A stretch of DNA of 64,000 bases from Clostridium sp. AM30-24 (GTDB lineage Bacteria; Bacillota; Clostridia; Lachnospirales; Lachnospiraceae), in the NCBI RefSeq assembly GCF_003480435.1, contig NZ_QUJB01000008.1:1-64000 (forward strand), in the 5' to 3' direction. This document shows positions 7,979 to 16,224 of the stretch, one piece after another. How positions within the stretch are numbered: position 1 is the stretch's first letter; the number at the start of each line of letters is the position of its first letter. The position numbers and the translations under genes were made by a program. The notes beneath the pieces are model-generated. The model saw nothing but the letters and a program-made list of their open reading frames with translations. It had not been told where the DNA came from and did not search any database.

Positions 7979-9484
7979 TTATCTGCTGTAAAACTCTCTT
8001 ACCAGCGGATAAATGTTCTTATATTTCTGATAGATCCCGTGATACTTCTCCGAAACTTCCAGATCCGGCTCCACCGTATCACAGTGTCCCTGACTCTCCA
8101 GTGTCTCGATAAATGACTTGTAATCCAGGATCACACCCTCCGCCAGGAACACCGCCGAGGCGATAGCCAGGGCCGGCAAAAGATCGGGATCCTTGTATAC
8201 AAAGATCTTCTGTCCCATGACATTGCTTAAGATCCGGCACCATCGCCGTTCCCTCGCTCCGCCTCCGATCAGCGTGATCTTTGACGCCGGATGGTCAAAC
8301 AGTTCCAGTCCCTGACGGATGGAAAATGCCACTCCCTCGAGGACACTCTGTGCCATATCTGCCGCCGTGGTCTCTTGAGATAACCCCAGAAAGCTTCCCC
8401 GGACGCTGCTGTCCATGATCGGGAATCTCTCACCTGTCACATAGGGCAGGAAGAACAGTCCGTGACTTCCGGGTTCCGCTTTCTCAAGAATCTCTGAGAT
8501 ATACCCGAAATCCGGTGCCCCGTCGGGATCCCTGGACAGGATCTTCGCGATCAGCCGGTGGACGTTTCCGCCGTTTAGGAACGGGACTACATTGATGAGC
8601 AGATCCTTCTGCATCGCCGCCAGATTGAATCCGCCGCCTTCACTCTCCATCCTTTGGTTGGATACGGCTGCCACCCAGCCGGAGGTTCCGAGGTTAATGT
8701 TGTACTCCCCCGGTGCCAGGATGCCGCTGGCAAGTGTCGTCGCTCCCGCATCCCCGGTTCCGGCATAGACCTTTGTTCCTGCCGGATAACCACTCTCCGT
8801 CGCCCCGGTCTCCGTGACCGTGCCGACACACTCATGGGCGTAAAAAAGTTTTGGGAACTTCTTAATATCGACTCCCGCCGCTCCAATCAGCTCCTCCGAC
8901 CAGATCTTCTTGTCCAGATCCATGGCCCCCGCCGTGGAGCAGGCGGTCATGTCTCCGGCGAACACACTGGTAAGTCTACCTATTATATAGTCCTTCGAGC
9001 TGATGAGAAAACATGCGGTCTTCTCATAAATCTCCGGCTCATTTTCTTTTAACCACAGGATCTTCGCAAGCGGCATCGATCCGTCAAAATGGTTTCCCGT
9101 AATCTCCGCGATATACGCGTCCCCGAGAGGTACTACATTCCGCCTTGCCGCCTCTCTTATGATCTCCCGTGCCTGCTCGTCCGCCCGACCGTCGGAATAA
9201 AGGATCGCATTCCGGAGTGCTTTTCCTTCTGTCCCAACCGAGATCACATCCTGCATCTGTCCGGAGAAGATGATGGCCCCAATCTCTGCTGCCGGTATGA
9301 TCTCAAGCATTTCTTTCGACAGGCTGCAGAATGCCCCGTACCACTCATCCGGATCCTGTTCCTTGAAGTTTCCCGTTTCGATGGTGTGGATCACGGAGCT
9401 TCCGGTAAAGACGGGCTCTCCATTTTCGTTCACGACCACTGCCTTGACGGCTGTCGTTCCGATATCAAAGGTTGCTGCTAACAT
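7979..9484 (-). CDS. FGGY-family carbohydrate kinase of the xylulokinase branch, unknown substrate
   Basis: 501 residues. FGGY ATPase fold: DIGTTAVKAVVV (7-18) is phosphate motif 1, YAGTGDAGATTLASG (240-254) carries the catalytic base Asp245, NLGTSGW (264-270) is phosphate motif 2, and IGGGARERRW (406-415) the adenosine motif. The length and overall plan fit xylulokinase, but the substrate-contact motif GQMH of xylulokinases reads GQMQ here (75-78), which suggests another polyol substrate. It is placed between a ribose-type ABC transporter and trpBA, within a Trp T-box unit and 121 bp after the permease. I infer phosphorylation of the imported compound; indole-3-glycerol is the candidate that would connect it to TrpA. 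Confidence 0.85.
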   Translation of the reverse strand: MLAATFDIGTTAVKAVVVNENGEPVFTGSSVIHTIETGNFKEQDPDEWYGAFCSLSKEMLEIIPAAEIGAIIFSGQMQDVISVGTEGKALRNAILYSDGRADEQAREIIREAARRNVVPLGDAYIAEITGNHFDGSMPLAKILWLKENEPEIYEKTACFLISSKDYIIGRLTSVFAGDMTACSTAGAMDLDKKIWSEELIGAAGVDIKKFPKLFYAHECVGTVTETGATESGYPAGTKVYAGTGDAGATTLASGILAPGEYNINLGTSGWVAAVSNQRMESEGGGFNLAAMQKDLLINVVPFLNGGNVHRLIAKILSRDPDGAPDFGYISEILEKAEPGSHGLFFLPYVTGERFPIMDSSVRGSFLGLSQETTAADMAQSVLEGVAFSIRQGLELFDHPASKITLIGGGARERRWCRILSNVMGQKIFVYKDPDLLPALAIASAVFLAEGVILDYKSFIETLESQGHCDTVEPDLEVSEKYHGIYQKYKNIYPLVREFYSR

Positions 9485-9604
9485 CTATTCCCTCCCCGTT
9501 CCGTACCGTTACACAGTACTGGAGATTTTGCCAATCCTTCGCATCCTCAATTGGTAAAATCCGCTCTCAATGTTATTTTACGGTATTTTCGGTACCAAAA
9601 ATCC

Positions 9605-10546
9605 CTACCGTGAACCATGACCCGCGCCGAGTTTTTGGAGCACAACTGCGAGAATGATGATTCCGCCGGTGATAATGTTCTGCATGAAGCTCGGCATCTG
9701 AAGGATCGTAAGTCCGTTCGCCAGAACCGCCAGAATGATGGTTCCGACTAAGGTTCCGATCACACAGGGAACACCGCTCTTTGAAACGGTGCATCCGATA
9801 AATACCGCTGCGTAGGACTGTAAGAAATATCCCTGCCCCGCTGTGGTATTCGCGGAACCTACACGAGATGCCACGAGAGCGCCTGCAAGACCTGCCATTG
9901 CCGCGCTGAGCGCAAAAGCGAGAATTCGGTAACGGAAGATCCGGATTCCTGCCGTCTCTGCCGCCTCTTTACTTCCTCCGATGGCATAAAGCTTTCTTCC
10001 GGCTGACATATGATTCATAAACATGTGGAATACGATATAAAGCATTGCCGCCACGATGGTGATAAACGGGATGCCCGCGATTTTTAAGATTCCTGGAATC
10101 GTAAACGCCTTCGGAATCCCGTTAAATACAGTCGTGCCTCCGGTAAGTCCGTAAATCACGCCGTCCAGTACGGTTCCCATGCCAAGTGTTGTAATAAAGG
10201 AAAGGATACCGAACTTTGCTACGATCACTCCGTTCACGCAGCCGACGATCAGACCGGCCACTACCGCGGCCAGAAAGCAGACCGGGATCGGAACGCCCTG
10301 AATCGATAAAAGCGCCGCGACCACGCCGCCAAGGCTCACGATGTTTCCGATGGAAAGGTCGAACTCGTTGACGGTCATAACGAAGGTCGCTCCCAGCGCC
10401 ACCATTGCGAGAGGCGCTGCCTGGCGTGTTATATTAAGGAAGTTTTTCAGTGTAAAAAACGACGCAGGTCTCAGGAGTCCGAAAATTCCGATGATGACAA
10501 CCAATGCCGTCACCGTTCCGTAATTCTTTAATGTTGTTCCTTTCAT
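9605..10546 (-). CDS. Ribose-type ABC transporter permease
   Basis: 313 residues, 8-10 membrane segments. BPD_transp_2 (RbsC) family: VNEFDLSIGNIVSLGG (59-74) and the EAA-like loop GGSKEAAETAGIRIFRYRILAF (185-206) that contacts the ATPase. Its start overlaps the ATPase stop by 4 nt (ATGA), so the two are translationally coupled. Substrate cannot be read from the sequence; RbsC homologues move pentoses, hexoses, autoinducer-2, polyols and nucleosides. The Trp T-box upstream is the only clue and points away from ordinary sugar use. Confidence 0.9.
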   Translation of the reverse strand: MKGTTLKNYGTVTALVVIIGIFGLLRPASFFTLKNFLNITRQAAPLAMVALGATFVMTVNEFDLSIGNIVSLGGVVAALLSIQGVPIPVCFLAAVVAGLIVGCVNGVIVAKFGILSFITTLGMGTVLDGVIYGLTGGTTVFNGIPKAFTIPGILKIAGIPFITIVAAMLYIVFHMFMNHMSAGRKLYAIGGSKEAAETAGIRIFRYRILAFALSAAMAGLAGALVASRVGSANTTAGQGYFLQSYAAVFIGCTVSKSGVPCVIGTLVGTIILAVLANGLTILQMPSFMQNIITGGIIILAVVLQKLGAGHGSR

Positions 10547-12189
10547 CTGTCGTTTTCCTCCCTCTCCGCCTCATAACAGCACGCCAGCACGTCCGCCGAT
10601 TTCAGATCTTTATTCTCAAATGTCTTTCGTACTCTTCCGTATGCCATGACGGCAACCTCATCGGCAACCTCTAAAAGTTCCGTGAGATCGGATGACACAT
10701 AAAGGACGGCTTTGCCCTTTTTTGCCTCTTCCTTCAGAAGCCTGTGGATCTCCTGTCGTGTTGCCACATCCACCGCCTGAGTCGGCTCATCACAAAGCCA
10801 GATCGACGGCTCCGTAAGGAGTGCCTTCGCGAAAACGACTTTCTGCTGATTTCCGCCAGACAACTCCTTTGCCGGCTGGCTCACACCAACGCATTTGATC
10901 TTTAATGCCTCTATCATGTCCATCGCCTTTTTGTCGGCCGCCCGCTTTTGAAACCAGCCGCTTTTCGTGTAGCGGTCGATGGAGGAAAGCATCATATTCT
11001 CCTCAACGGAAAACGCGGGGATCATGGCTTTTCCTCTCCGGTCTTCGCAGATAAAGGCCATTCCCTGTCGGATGGATTCTGACGGAGTCGGACGAGTCAT
11101 GGTCTTTCCGTCGATCATGACCTCGCCACCCGCCAGCTTTCTCGTTCCGTAGATGCATTCCAGGAATTCTGTCCGCCCACTTCCGCAGAGGCCGAACATT
11201 CCGGTGATCAGCCCGGTCTTTACTTCCAGATCGACACCGCGGACGATTCCGTCCCCGGAGCGGATCCCGTGGACTTCCAGAGCTGTTTTTCCGATCTTTC
11301 CGTCGGCACCTGTTCCCAACAGCTCAGCTCCCTGAGTATCCGTCTTTTCTGCTTCACTACTCACTGGCTGCTTTACTCCGCCTTTACCAGATATCCTATC
11401 TGCCGCTCCGCCCTGAAGCTTCGACTCGGCATCCTTTCCCGTTTCCGCATCTTCAATGCCAGACGCAGCCTCATTTCCGCTCATCAGCCGTACCAGCTCT
11501 TTTCTGCTGGTTCCTGCCGTATCCACCGTGGACACCAACGTTCCGTTTCTCAAGACTGTGACCCGATCTGTCAGCTCCATGATCTCTTCCAGCCTGTGCG
11601 TCACATAGAGAACCGAAGTCCCCTTTGCCTTTAAGTTTCTCACAATAGAGAACAGCAGGTTCGTCTCCTTATCGGAGAGTGATGCCGTCGGCTCATCGAG
11701 GATCAAAAGCTTACAGTCACTCATCATCGCCCGGACAATCTCCACACATTTTTTCTGTGCCGGGGTCATCATGGATACCGGTCTCTTAAGGTCAAGATGG
11801 ATTCCAAGCTCCGCCGCTTTCGCCGCGGCTTCCCGTTCCATCTCTTTCCATTGGATCAGCCCGCCTTTTACCGGATAGGGTCTTCCGAGACAGATATTTT
11901 CCATTCCCGTAAATGCCGGGATCAGGACGTTGTCCTGAAAGATAATGTTGATCCCCAGCTTCCGGCTCTCTTCCGGTCGGATCACCTCCGGAAGATCTTT
12001 TCCGTTCCACAGGATGTTTCCGACATCTCTCTTATAGACACCGCCGAGGATCTTGATGAACGTGGATTTTCCGGCTCCGTTCTCACCGATGAGGCCATGG
12101 ACCTCCCCCTCACCGAGAGAGAAGTCCAGACCTTTTAATGCGTACACACCGTTAAATTTTTTATCTACGCTCTTTACATCCAGCAACAT
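10543..12189 (-). CDS. Ribose-type ABC transporter ATPase with two nucleotide-binding domains
   Basis: 548 residues of RbsA/MglA type. The first domain has GENGAGKS (35-42), LDEPTASLS as Walker B; the second has the usual degenerate P-loop GLCGSGRT and the signature LSGGNQQK, with CDEPTQAVD as Walker B. Between them, at about residues 235-300, is an Ala/Gly/Lys/Glu-rich linker (for example SEAEKTDTQGAELLGTGADG) some 50-60 residues longer than usual for the family. It is preceded by a 124-nt gap after the binding-protein gene with no terminator. ACAGG before the ATG is a weak ribosome site. Confidence 0.92.
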   Translation of the reverse strand: MLLDVKSVDKKFNGVYALKGLDFSLGEGEVHGLIGENGAGKSTFIKILGGVYKRDVGNILWNGKDLPEVIRPEESRKLGINIIFQDNVLIPAFTGMENICLGRPYPVKGGLIQWKEMEREAAAKAAELGIHLDLKRPVSMMTPAQKKCVEIVRAMMSDCKLLILDEPTASLSDKETNLLFSIVRNLKAKGTSVLYVTHRLEEIMELTDRVTVLRNGTLVSTVDTAGTSRKELVRLMSGNEAASGIEDAETGKDAESKLQGGAADRISGKGGVKQPVSSEAEKTDTQGAELLGTGADGKIGKTALEVHGIRSGDGIVRGVDLEVKTGLITGMFGLCGSGRTEFLECIYGTRKLAGGEVMIDGKTMTRPTPSESIRQGMAFICEDRRGKAMIPAFSVEENMMLSSIDRYTKSGWFQKRAADKKAMDMIEALKIKCVGVSQPAKELSGGNQQKVVFAKALLTEPSIWLCDEPTQAVDVATRQEIHRLLKEEAKKGKAVLYVSSDLTELLEVADEVAVMAYGRVRKTFENKDLKSADVLACCYEAEREENDR

Positions 12190-12313
12190 CCTGTTTACCT
12201 GCCTTAATTTTTGTTTCTATTCTCCGTTTTATGCCTATTCAGCGTTTTTAGTATCATGCCCGTTGAAACAGCACTTCTAAAATTTTTCGACATTTTTATC
12301 CGGATTCATTTGC

Positions 12314-13348
12314 TTACTGTGCATTCTCCTGTGTGATCAGCTCCGCCGGTGCGTACATCTCACCTTTTTCGATCTCTTCACCGTCAAAGTACTTCTCCAT
12401 CTGCTCACAAACGATATCTGCCATTCCTTCAAAATTCTGTTTTACTGTCGCCTTTAAGTTTGTTCCATCCTTGATCATCTCGACTGCCTGCTCGTTTCCG
12501 TCAACGCCTGTGACGATGACCTCGTCACGTCCTGCCTCCTGAAGTGCCTTTGCAGCGCCGATGGCCGGTTCATCCCATGCCGCAAATACGGCTGTGATGG
12601 AATCCTTGTCCGGATTTGCCGTTAAGAGATTTGCAACGATGTCCTGCGCGTCGTTGATCGGCTGCTCTGCCGGAACGTGCTGCTCTGTGATCAGCTTGAT
12701 ATCCGGATATTCCTTAATAATATCGTCAAATGCCTCGCTGCGCTTTACAACGCCCGGATGCGGTCTGTGTGTCAGGGCGATCACGGTTCCCTTTCCACCC
12801 ATCAGATCATCAAATAAGTACCTCACAATGAGCTCACCCATCTGGTAATTGTCGCTTGTCGCGTTGATCTGCATTCCATCGATAAATCCACTGTCGCATC
12901 CGAATACCGGGATGTCCGCGTCAAAAGCGTCCTGAAGCTGGTTTGCTACCTGGTTCGGGTCAGCGCTCACAAGGACGATCCCATCGGTTCCGGAAGAAAC
13001 AACATCCTCGATCCGGCTCGCAAGCTCCGCAAAATCGTTTGCTGTATCGATCACGAATACTTCCGCGCCCTCAGCTTCCAGATCTTCCTTAATATAGCCT
13101 GCCATCTGGTTTGTCGTGACAGATGTGAGATACGGGGTCATAACGGAGATCTTTTTTCCGGCAAGCGCGCCGCCCTCTGTCTTTTCCGCCTCGGTTCCGG
13201 TCCCGGAAGCCGCCTCTGTGGCTGCGGCTTCTGTTGGCGCTGCCGTCACTGCCGTCTTCTCATCCGCCTCTGTGGAACATCCGGTAAGCAGAACTCCTGC
13301 AAGAGCTGCGGCTGCAGCAAGGCTCATGATGGTTTTCATTTTTCTCAT
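12314..13348 (-). CDS. Lipoprotein substrate-binding protein, RbsB-like
   Basis: 344 residues from the ATG at 13348; GGAGG lies 8 nt before it but only 2 nt before the alternative ATG at 13354. A lipoprotein signal ends at LLTGC (Cys24), followed by an Ala/Glu/Thr linker. The mature part is a type I periplasmic-binding fold (Peripla_BP_4): MTPYLTSVTTNQMAGYIKED, VLVSADPNQVANQL, VFGCDSGFIDG, AAWDEPAIGAAKAL, TGVDGNEQAVEMI. The ligand is unknown. Leader elements upstream are, in order of transcription, the Trp T-box, a strong hairpin and a dispersed repeat, which makes this the first gene under tryptophan control. Confidence 0.92.
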   Translation of the reverse strand: MRKMKTIMSLAAAAALAGVLLTGCSTEADEKTAVTAAPTEAAATEAASGTGTEAEKTEGGALAGKKISVMTPYLTSVTTNQMAGYIKEDLEAEGAEVFVIDTANDFAELASRIEDVVSSGTDGIVLVSADPNQVANQLQDAFDADIPVFGCDSGFIDGMQINATSDNYQMGELIVRYLFDDLMGGKGTVIALTHRPHPGVVKRSEAFDDIIKEYPDIKLITEQHVPAEQPINDAQDIVANLLTANPDKDSITAVFAAWDEPAIGAAKALQEAGRDEVIVTGVDGNEQAVEMIKDGTNLKATVKQNFEGMADIVCEQMEKYFDGEEIEKGEMYAPAELITQENAQ

Positions 13349-13431
13349 AATCATTTCCTCCTCGTTTTTGTCGACTGCCTCTTGCGGGAATCAGTAAGGG
13401 GTAAAGCAGCACGTTGAAAATAAGTAAAAAT

Positions 13432-13495
13432 GAATGTGCTTGGCACATTCTCGCGCCTCGCGAGGTCGCTTGCGACAATCTACATCTTCGCGCGA
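13432..13495 (-). repeat. Intergenic repeat, copy 2
   Basis: GAATGTGCTTGGCACATTC, then TCGCTTGCGACAATCTACAT and CGCGCGA. Matches copy 1 at 5546-5610 over about 64 nt with scattered substitutions. It lies between the T-box and the binding-protein gene, in the same orientation relative to the downstream gene as copy 1. Confidence 0.75.
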
Positions 13496-13507
13496 GTGCG
13501 CATCTTT

Positions 13508-13566
13508 GGCACGTTAGTGCCTTTTTATGTAACAGGGAATTCCTCGGAATTTCCTGTTACATAAAA
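13508..13566. other. Strong hairpin just downstream of the T-box terminator
   Basis: GTAACAGGGAATTCC (13529-13543) pairs with GGAATTTCCTGTTAC (13546-13560), one mismatch, extended by TTTTTAT/ATAAAAA; a smaller GGCAC/GTGCC hairpin sits at 13508-13521. The A and T tracts let it act as a terminator in either direction. On the minus strand it follows the T-box terminator by a few bases and would form a second barrier or processing site in the operon leader. Confidence 0.55.
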
Positions 13567-14006
13567 AAAGTCCCGGACATAGTTTTCACTATGCCGGGAC
13601 GAAATCTTTCGTGGTGCCACCCGATTTCACAGATCAGTCTTCCTTGAAAGCCAACTGCTCCGTGCCTACGGCACTCCCACAGTTGCCGCCTCCATTCGTA
13701 ATCCGAGCTATCGCCCTACTTACTCATGCAGGCTTGGTTGTCAAATGTCTATCCAGCTTGACAACACTTTCAAACAAAAATAGCAGCTATCCCACATCGG
13801 AATATCTGCCACCAATCTGTCTCATTTCAGAGTACGGAAATCTCTTTCGATACTCTTATCCTTTAACGCAGGAATCACGGCCGCAGCTACTCGGATCTCT
13901 TTCACCTGGCGTCTCACAAACCCATTCCATAGGGAATTCCATACTGTCTTCCACCACCGACAGCTCTCTGTGATTTCATTCCGAATGTACTCTCTTTGCT
14001 CATCGA
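13563..14006 (-). promoter_or_regulatory. T-box leader, tRNA-Trp specific (UGG specifier)
   Basis: Transcribed on the minus strand. Stem I starts at about 14006: GATGAG k-turn, AGAGAGTA (specifier-loop 5' side), AGAGAG, and distal loop GGTGGTGGA between CTGTC and GACAG. I fold stem I with CAAA/TTTG below and CAT/ATG plus GGAAT/ATTCC above the specifier loop; the 3' side of the loop then reads GAA-TGG-G, with specifier TGG at 13924-13922. The antiterminator sequence GGGTGGCACCACG is at 13622-13610; its UGGC bulge predicts a tRNA with discriminator G, as in tRNA-Trp. The terminator GTCCCGGCATAG/CTATGTCCGGGAC plus T7 is at 13600-13563. Uncharged tRNA-Trp should allow read-through into the transporter, kinase and trpBA. 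Confidence 0.9.
13643..13744 (-). repeat. Structured ~100-nt element, copy A (inside the T-box)
   Basis: Begins TTGACAACCAAGCC and contains GAGTAAGTAGGGCGATAG, CGGATTACGAA, and a nested stem CTG..GTGCC-gta-GGCAC..CAG. Copy B at 16225-16325 on the plus strand is alignable throughout. It occupies the region between stem I and the antiterminator of the T-box, so it includes the hairpin in the stem III position. Confidence 0.6.
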
Positions 14007-14034
14007 CTTTTTGTTTTTAATTTTTATGGATTAA

Positions 14035-14063
14035 AGATTAGCACACTTCTTTCCATATGTCAA
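14035..14063 (-). promoter_or_regulatory. Promoter of the Trp T-box operon
   Basis: Minus strand TTGACA (14063-14058), 17-nt spacer, TAATCT (14040-14035). This is one of the best promoters in the window and is placed about 30 nt upstream of stem I of the T-box. Confidence 0.75.
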
Positions 14064-14283
14064 TTTTATTTTCAGAATCTTTGCTATTAAAAAATCCTAT
14101 ATCCAGTCACTATTTTTTCCAATCATATCCGGTTCGAACAAAAATCGGCTCCTGAAAGACTTTCCAAGATCAGATCTATCATCTCTTTGTTGACAGTTTT
14201 TTCCATTTTGTAGAAACAAAAGTTACATAATTCTCATTTTTTGATTATTATGCCGAATTAAGTAAAGCGAATTTTAAAAATAC

Positions 14284-14312
14284 TTGACTTTTTTAAGTTA
14301 TGGTTTTATTCT
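14284..14312 (+). promoter_or_regulatory. Promoter of the peptide transporter operon
   Basis: TTGACT (14284-14289), 17-nt spacer, TATTCT (14307-14312), in an AT-rich stretch. The leader to the start codon at 14521 is about 200 nt with no recognised riboswitch. The rest of the gap 14064-14283 shows nothing else I can support. Confidence 0.5.
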
Positions 14313-14520
14313 TAAGCACATAATTTTATTAACGATCCATTCCAACTATCAAAGGCGATAACTTCTGACAAAAGTGCGCCTTTCTTTTTTACCCGGACTT
14401 CACTGTAAGATTATTGAGCAGTTTCTCCGGTTCTCCGGAAGCGACTGCCGGATACCCACCGGCACCGGAGATTCCCCACCCGGATCGTTCGTAAAAGGAA
14501 AGAGAGAGGAGAGATTCATT

Positions 14521-16221
14521 ATGAAGAAAAAACGACTTATTGCACTTGCAGCTGCAGCCGTTATGGCAGCATCTTCCCTGGCAGGATGCGGCGGTTCCCA
14601 GACATCCTCCACGACAGCCGCCGGCTCCACTGCTGAAACAGCAGCGGCTTCCTCCAATGCGGTATCCCCGGACGCAAAGTCCACGGATCAGACACTTGGC
14701 GGCGGTATCGCGGTCGGCTCAAGTGACGGCGAGGCAGTAAAAGGCGGAACGCTTGTTGTGTCAATGCCTTCATCCCCACGCACTCTTGATCCGAAAGCCT
14801 ACTCAACCATGTACGAAAACCACATTATGTACAATGTTCTCGATACCCTGTTTGTCTGGGATAAGGATTACAAAGAGGTGATCCCGAGTCTGGCAACTGA
14901 TTACACTGTCAGTGATGACGGCCTGACCTACACCATCAACCTCCGTGATGATGTATACTTCCAGAAAGGTAAATTCCAGGACGGAAGAAAAATGACCGCG
15001 GATGATGTTGTATACTCTCTTGAACGAAGTAAAGAGGAGAGTACAACAGACCGTATCTGCCGTGATTTCTTCGATTACTGCGAAGCTGCAAGCCCGACAC
15101 AGGTCGTTATCCATATGAAATCCGTTGCAGGACCGTTTATCTCCCAGTTAGCCGGTATCGGAAACGCGATCCTCCCGAAAGAGGAAGTTGAAGGCTGGGG
15201 AGAAGACTTCGGTTCCCACATCGTCGGCACAGGTGCTTTCACACTGGAAGAAATTGTAACCGATGAAAAAGTCACATTAAAGAAAAATGAGAATTACTGG
15301 GGCACAGAGCCGAACGTAGACGGTATTGAGTTCCGAATCATCTCCGATTCCAATCAGGCGATCAACGCAGTCCAGACCGGTGAGGTCGACATTGCGATGT
15401 ATCTTCAGGGTGAAGCTATCAAGCGTGCGCAGGATGCGGACCTCTTACTTCAGGCCCCGAGTTCCGCTGTCACCTATGTCCGCTTCAATATGCAGAACGG
15501 ACCGACCGCAAACGCTGATGTCAGAAAAGCACTCACAATGGCTGTCGATATTGACTCCATGGTAGCCGGTATCTATCAGTACGGAGAAGGCACAAGAGCT
15601 TATCAGCCGCTTCCGGTATACTCCTTCGCTTATGACACTGCATACAATGATCTTGTACCATCCTACGATCCGGAAGGTGCAAAGAAGCTCCTCGCGGAAG
15701 CAGGCTACCCGGACGGCTTTACCATGAGCCTTTACATTGGTTCCACTACCTATCGCGAGAAAATGGCACAGATGTTACAGTACTACTGGAGCCAGATCGG
15801 TGTAACACTTGATATCAAGTCTTCCGCCATGGCCGACTGGTCCGCAGCGGTTGTTGATTCCTGGCAGTCCGATGTTGTAAACAGCTACGGTGTAAGCTGG
15901 AACAGCGATCCGGATCCTTACGGTTTCCTCGGAAAGTTCTTCAGCTCCCAGACACTTCACGCCTCCTCCAACGCAGGCGGCTACAACGATCCGGAGATGG
16001 ATGAACTCTTAAATGAAGGCTTTGGCTCCACAGACAACGCAAAGCGCGCGGAGTCCTATAAGAAAGTCATTGAGAAGGTTATGAACGAATACACCGGCAT
16101 CTACTACGCATATGAGTGCCGGAACTGGGCAGTATCCCCGAAGGTACATGACGCGGTTCTCCGTGCTGACAACCAGATGTTAGTCGCAACACCATTCAAC
16201 AATATCTGGGTTGAAAAATAG
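14521..16221 (+). CDS. Peptide ABC transporter substrate-binding lipoprotein
   Basis: 566 residues from the ATG at 14521; the longer frame from 14374 lacks a ribosome site, whereas GAGGAGAG precedes this ATG. Lipoprotein signal with LAGC (Cys23), then a Ser/Thr/Ala linker of about 45 residues. The mature part is SBP_bac_5 (DppA/OppA): LDPKAYSTMYENHIMYNVLDTL, RDDVYFQKGKFQDGRKMTADDVVYS, GTGAFTLEEIV, YDPEGAKKLLAEAGYP. First gene of an operon with permeases, two ATPases and an M20 amidohydrolase. Ligand specificity cannot be read; dipeptides, or amides later cut by the hydrolase, are likely. Confidence 0.93.
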   Translation: MKKKRLIALAAAAVMAASSLAGCGGSQTSSTTAAGSTAETAAASSNAVSPDAKSTDQTLGGGIAVGSSDGEAVKGGTLVVSMPSSPRTLDPKAYSTMYENHIMYNVLDTLFVWDKDYKEVIPSLATDYTVSDDGLTYTINLRDDVYFQKGKFQDGRKMTADDVVYSLERSKEESTTDRICRDFFDYCEAASPTQVVIHMKSVAGPFISQLAGIGNAILPKEEVEGWGEDFGSHIVGTGAFTLEEIVTDEKVTLKKNENYWGTEPNVDGIEFRIISDSNQAINAVQTGEVDIAMYLQGEAIKRAQDADLLLQAPSSAVTYVRFNMQNGPTANADVRKALTMAVDIDSMVAGIYQYGEGTRAYQPLPVYSFAYDTAYNDLVPSYDPEGAKKLLAEAGYPDGFTMSLYIGSTTYREKMAQMLQYYWSQIGVTLDIKSSAMADWSAAVVDSWQSDVVNSYGVSWNSDPDPYGFLGKFFSSQTLHASSNAGGYNDPEMDELLNEGFGSTDNAKRAESYKKVIEKVMNEYTGIYYAYECRNWAVSPKVHDAVLRADNQMLVATPFNNIWVEK

Positions 16222-16224
16222 AAT

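Noticed and set aside
7979-9484. Calling the FGGY protein xylulokinase (xylB).
   Set aside because: No xylose isomerase or other pentose gene is nearby and the GQMH motif is altered, so a symbol would overstate what is known.
12314-13348. Assigning the transporter as the known TrpXYZ tryptophan transporter.
   Set aside because: Binding protein, ATPase with two nucleotide-binding domains and permease are clearly of the RbsB/RbsA/RbsC type; the T-box suggests tryptophan control but the protein families differ.
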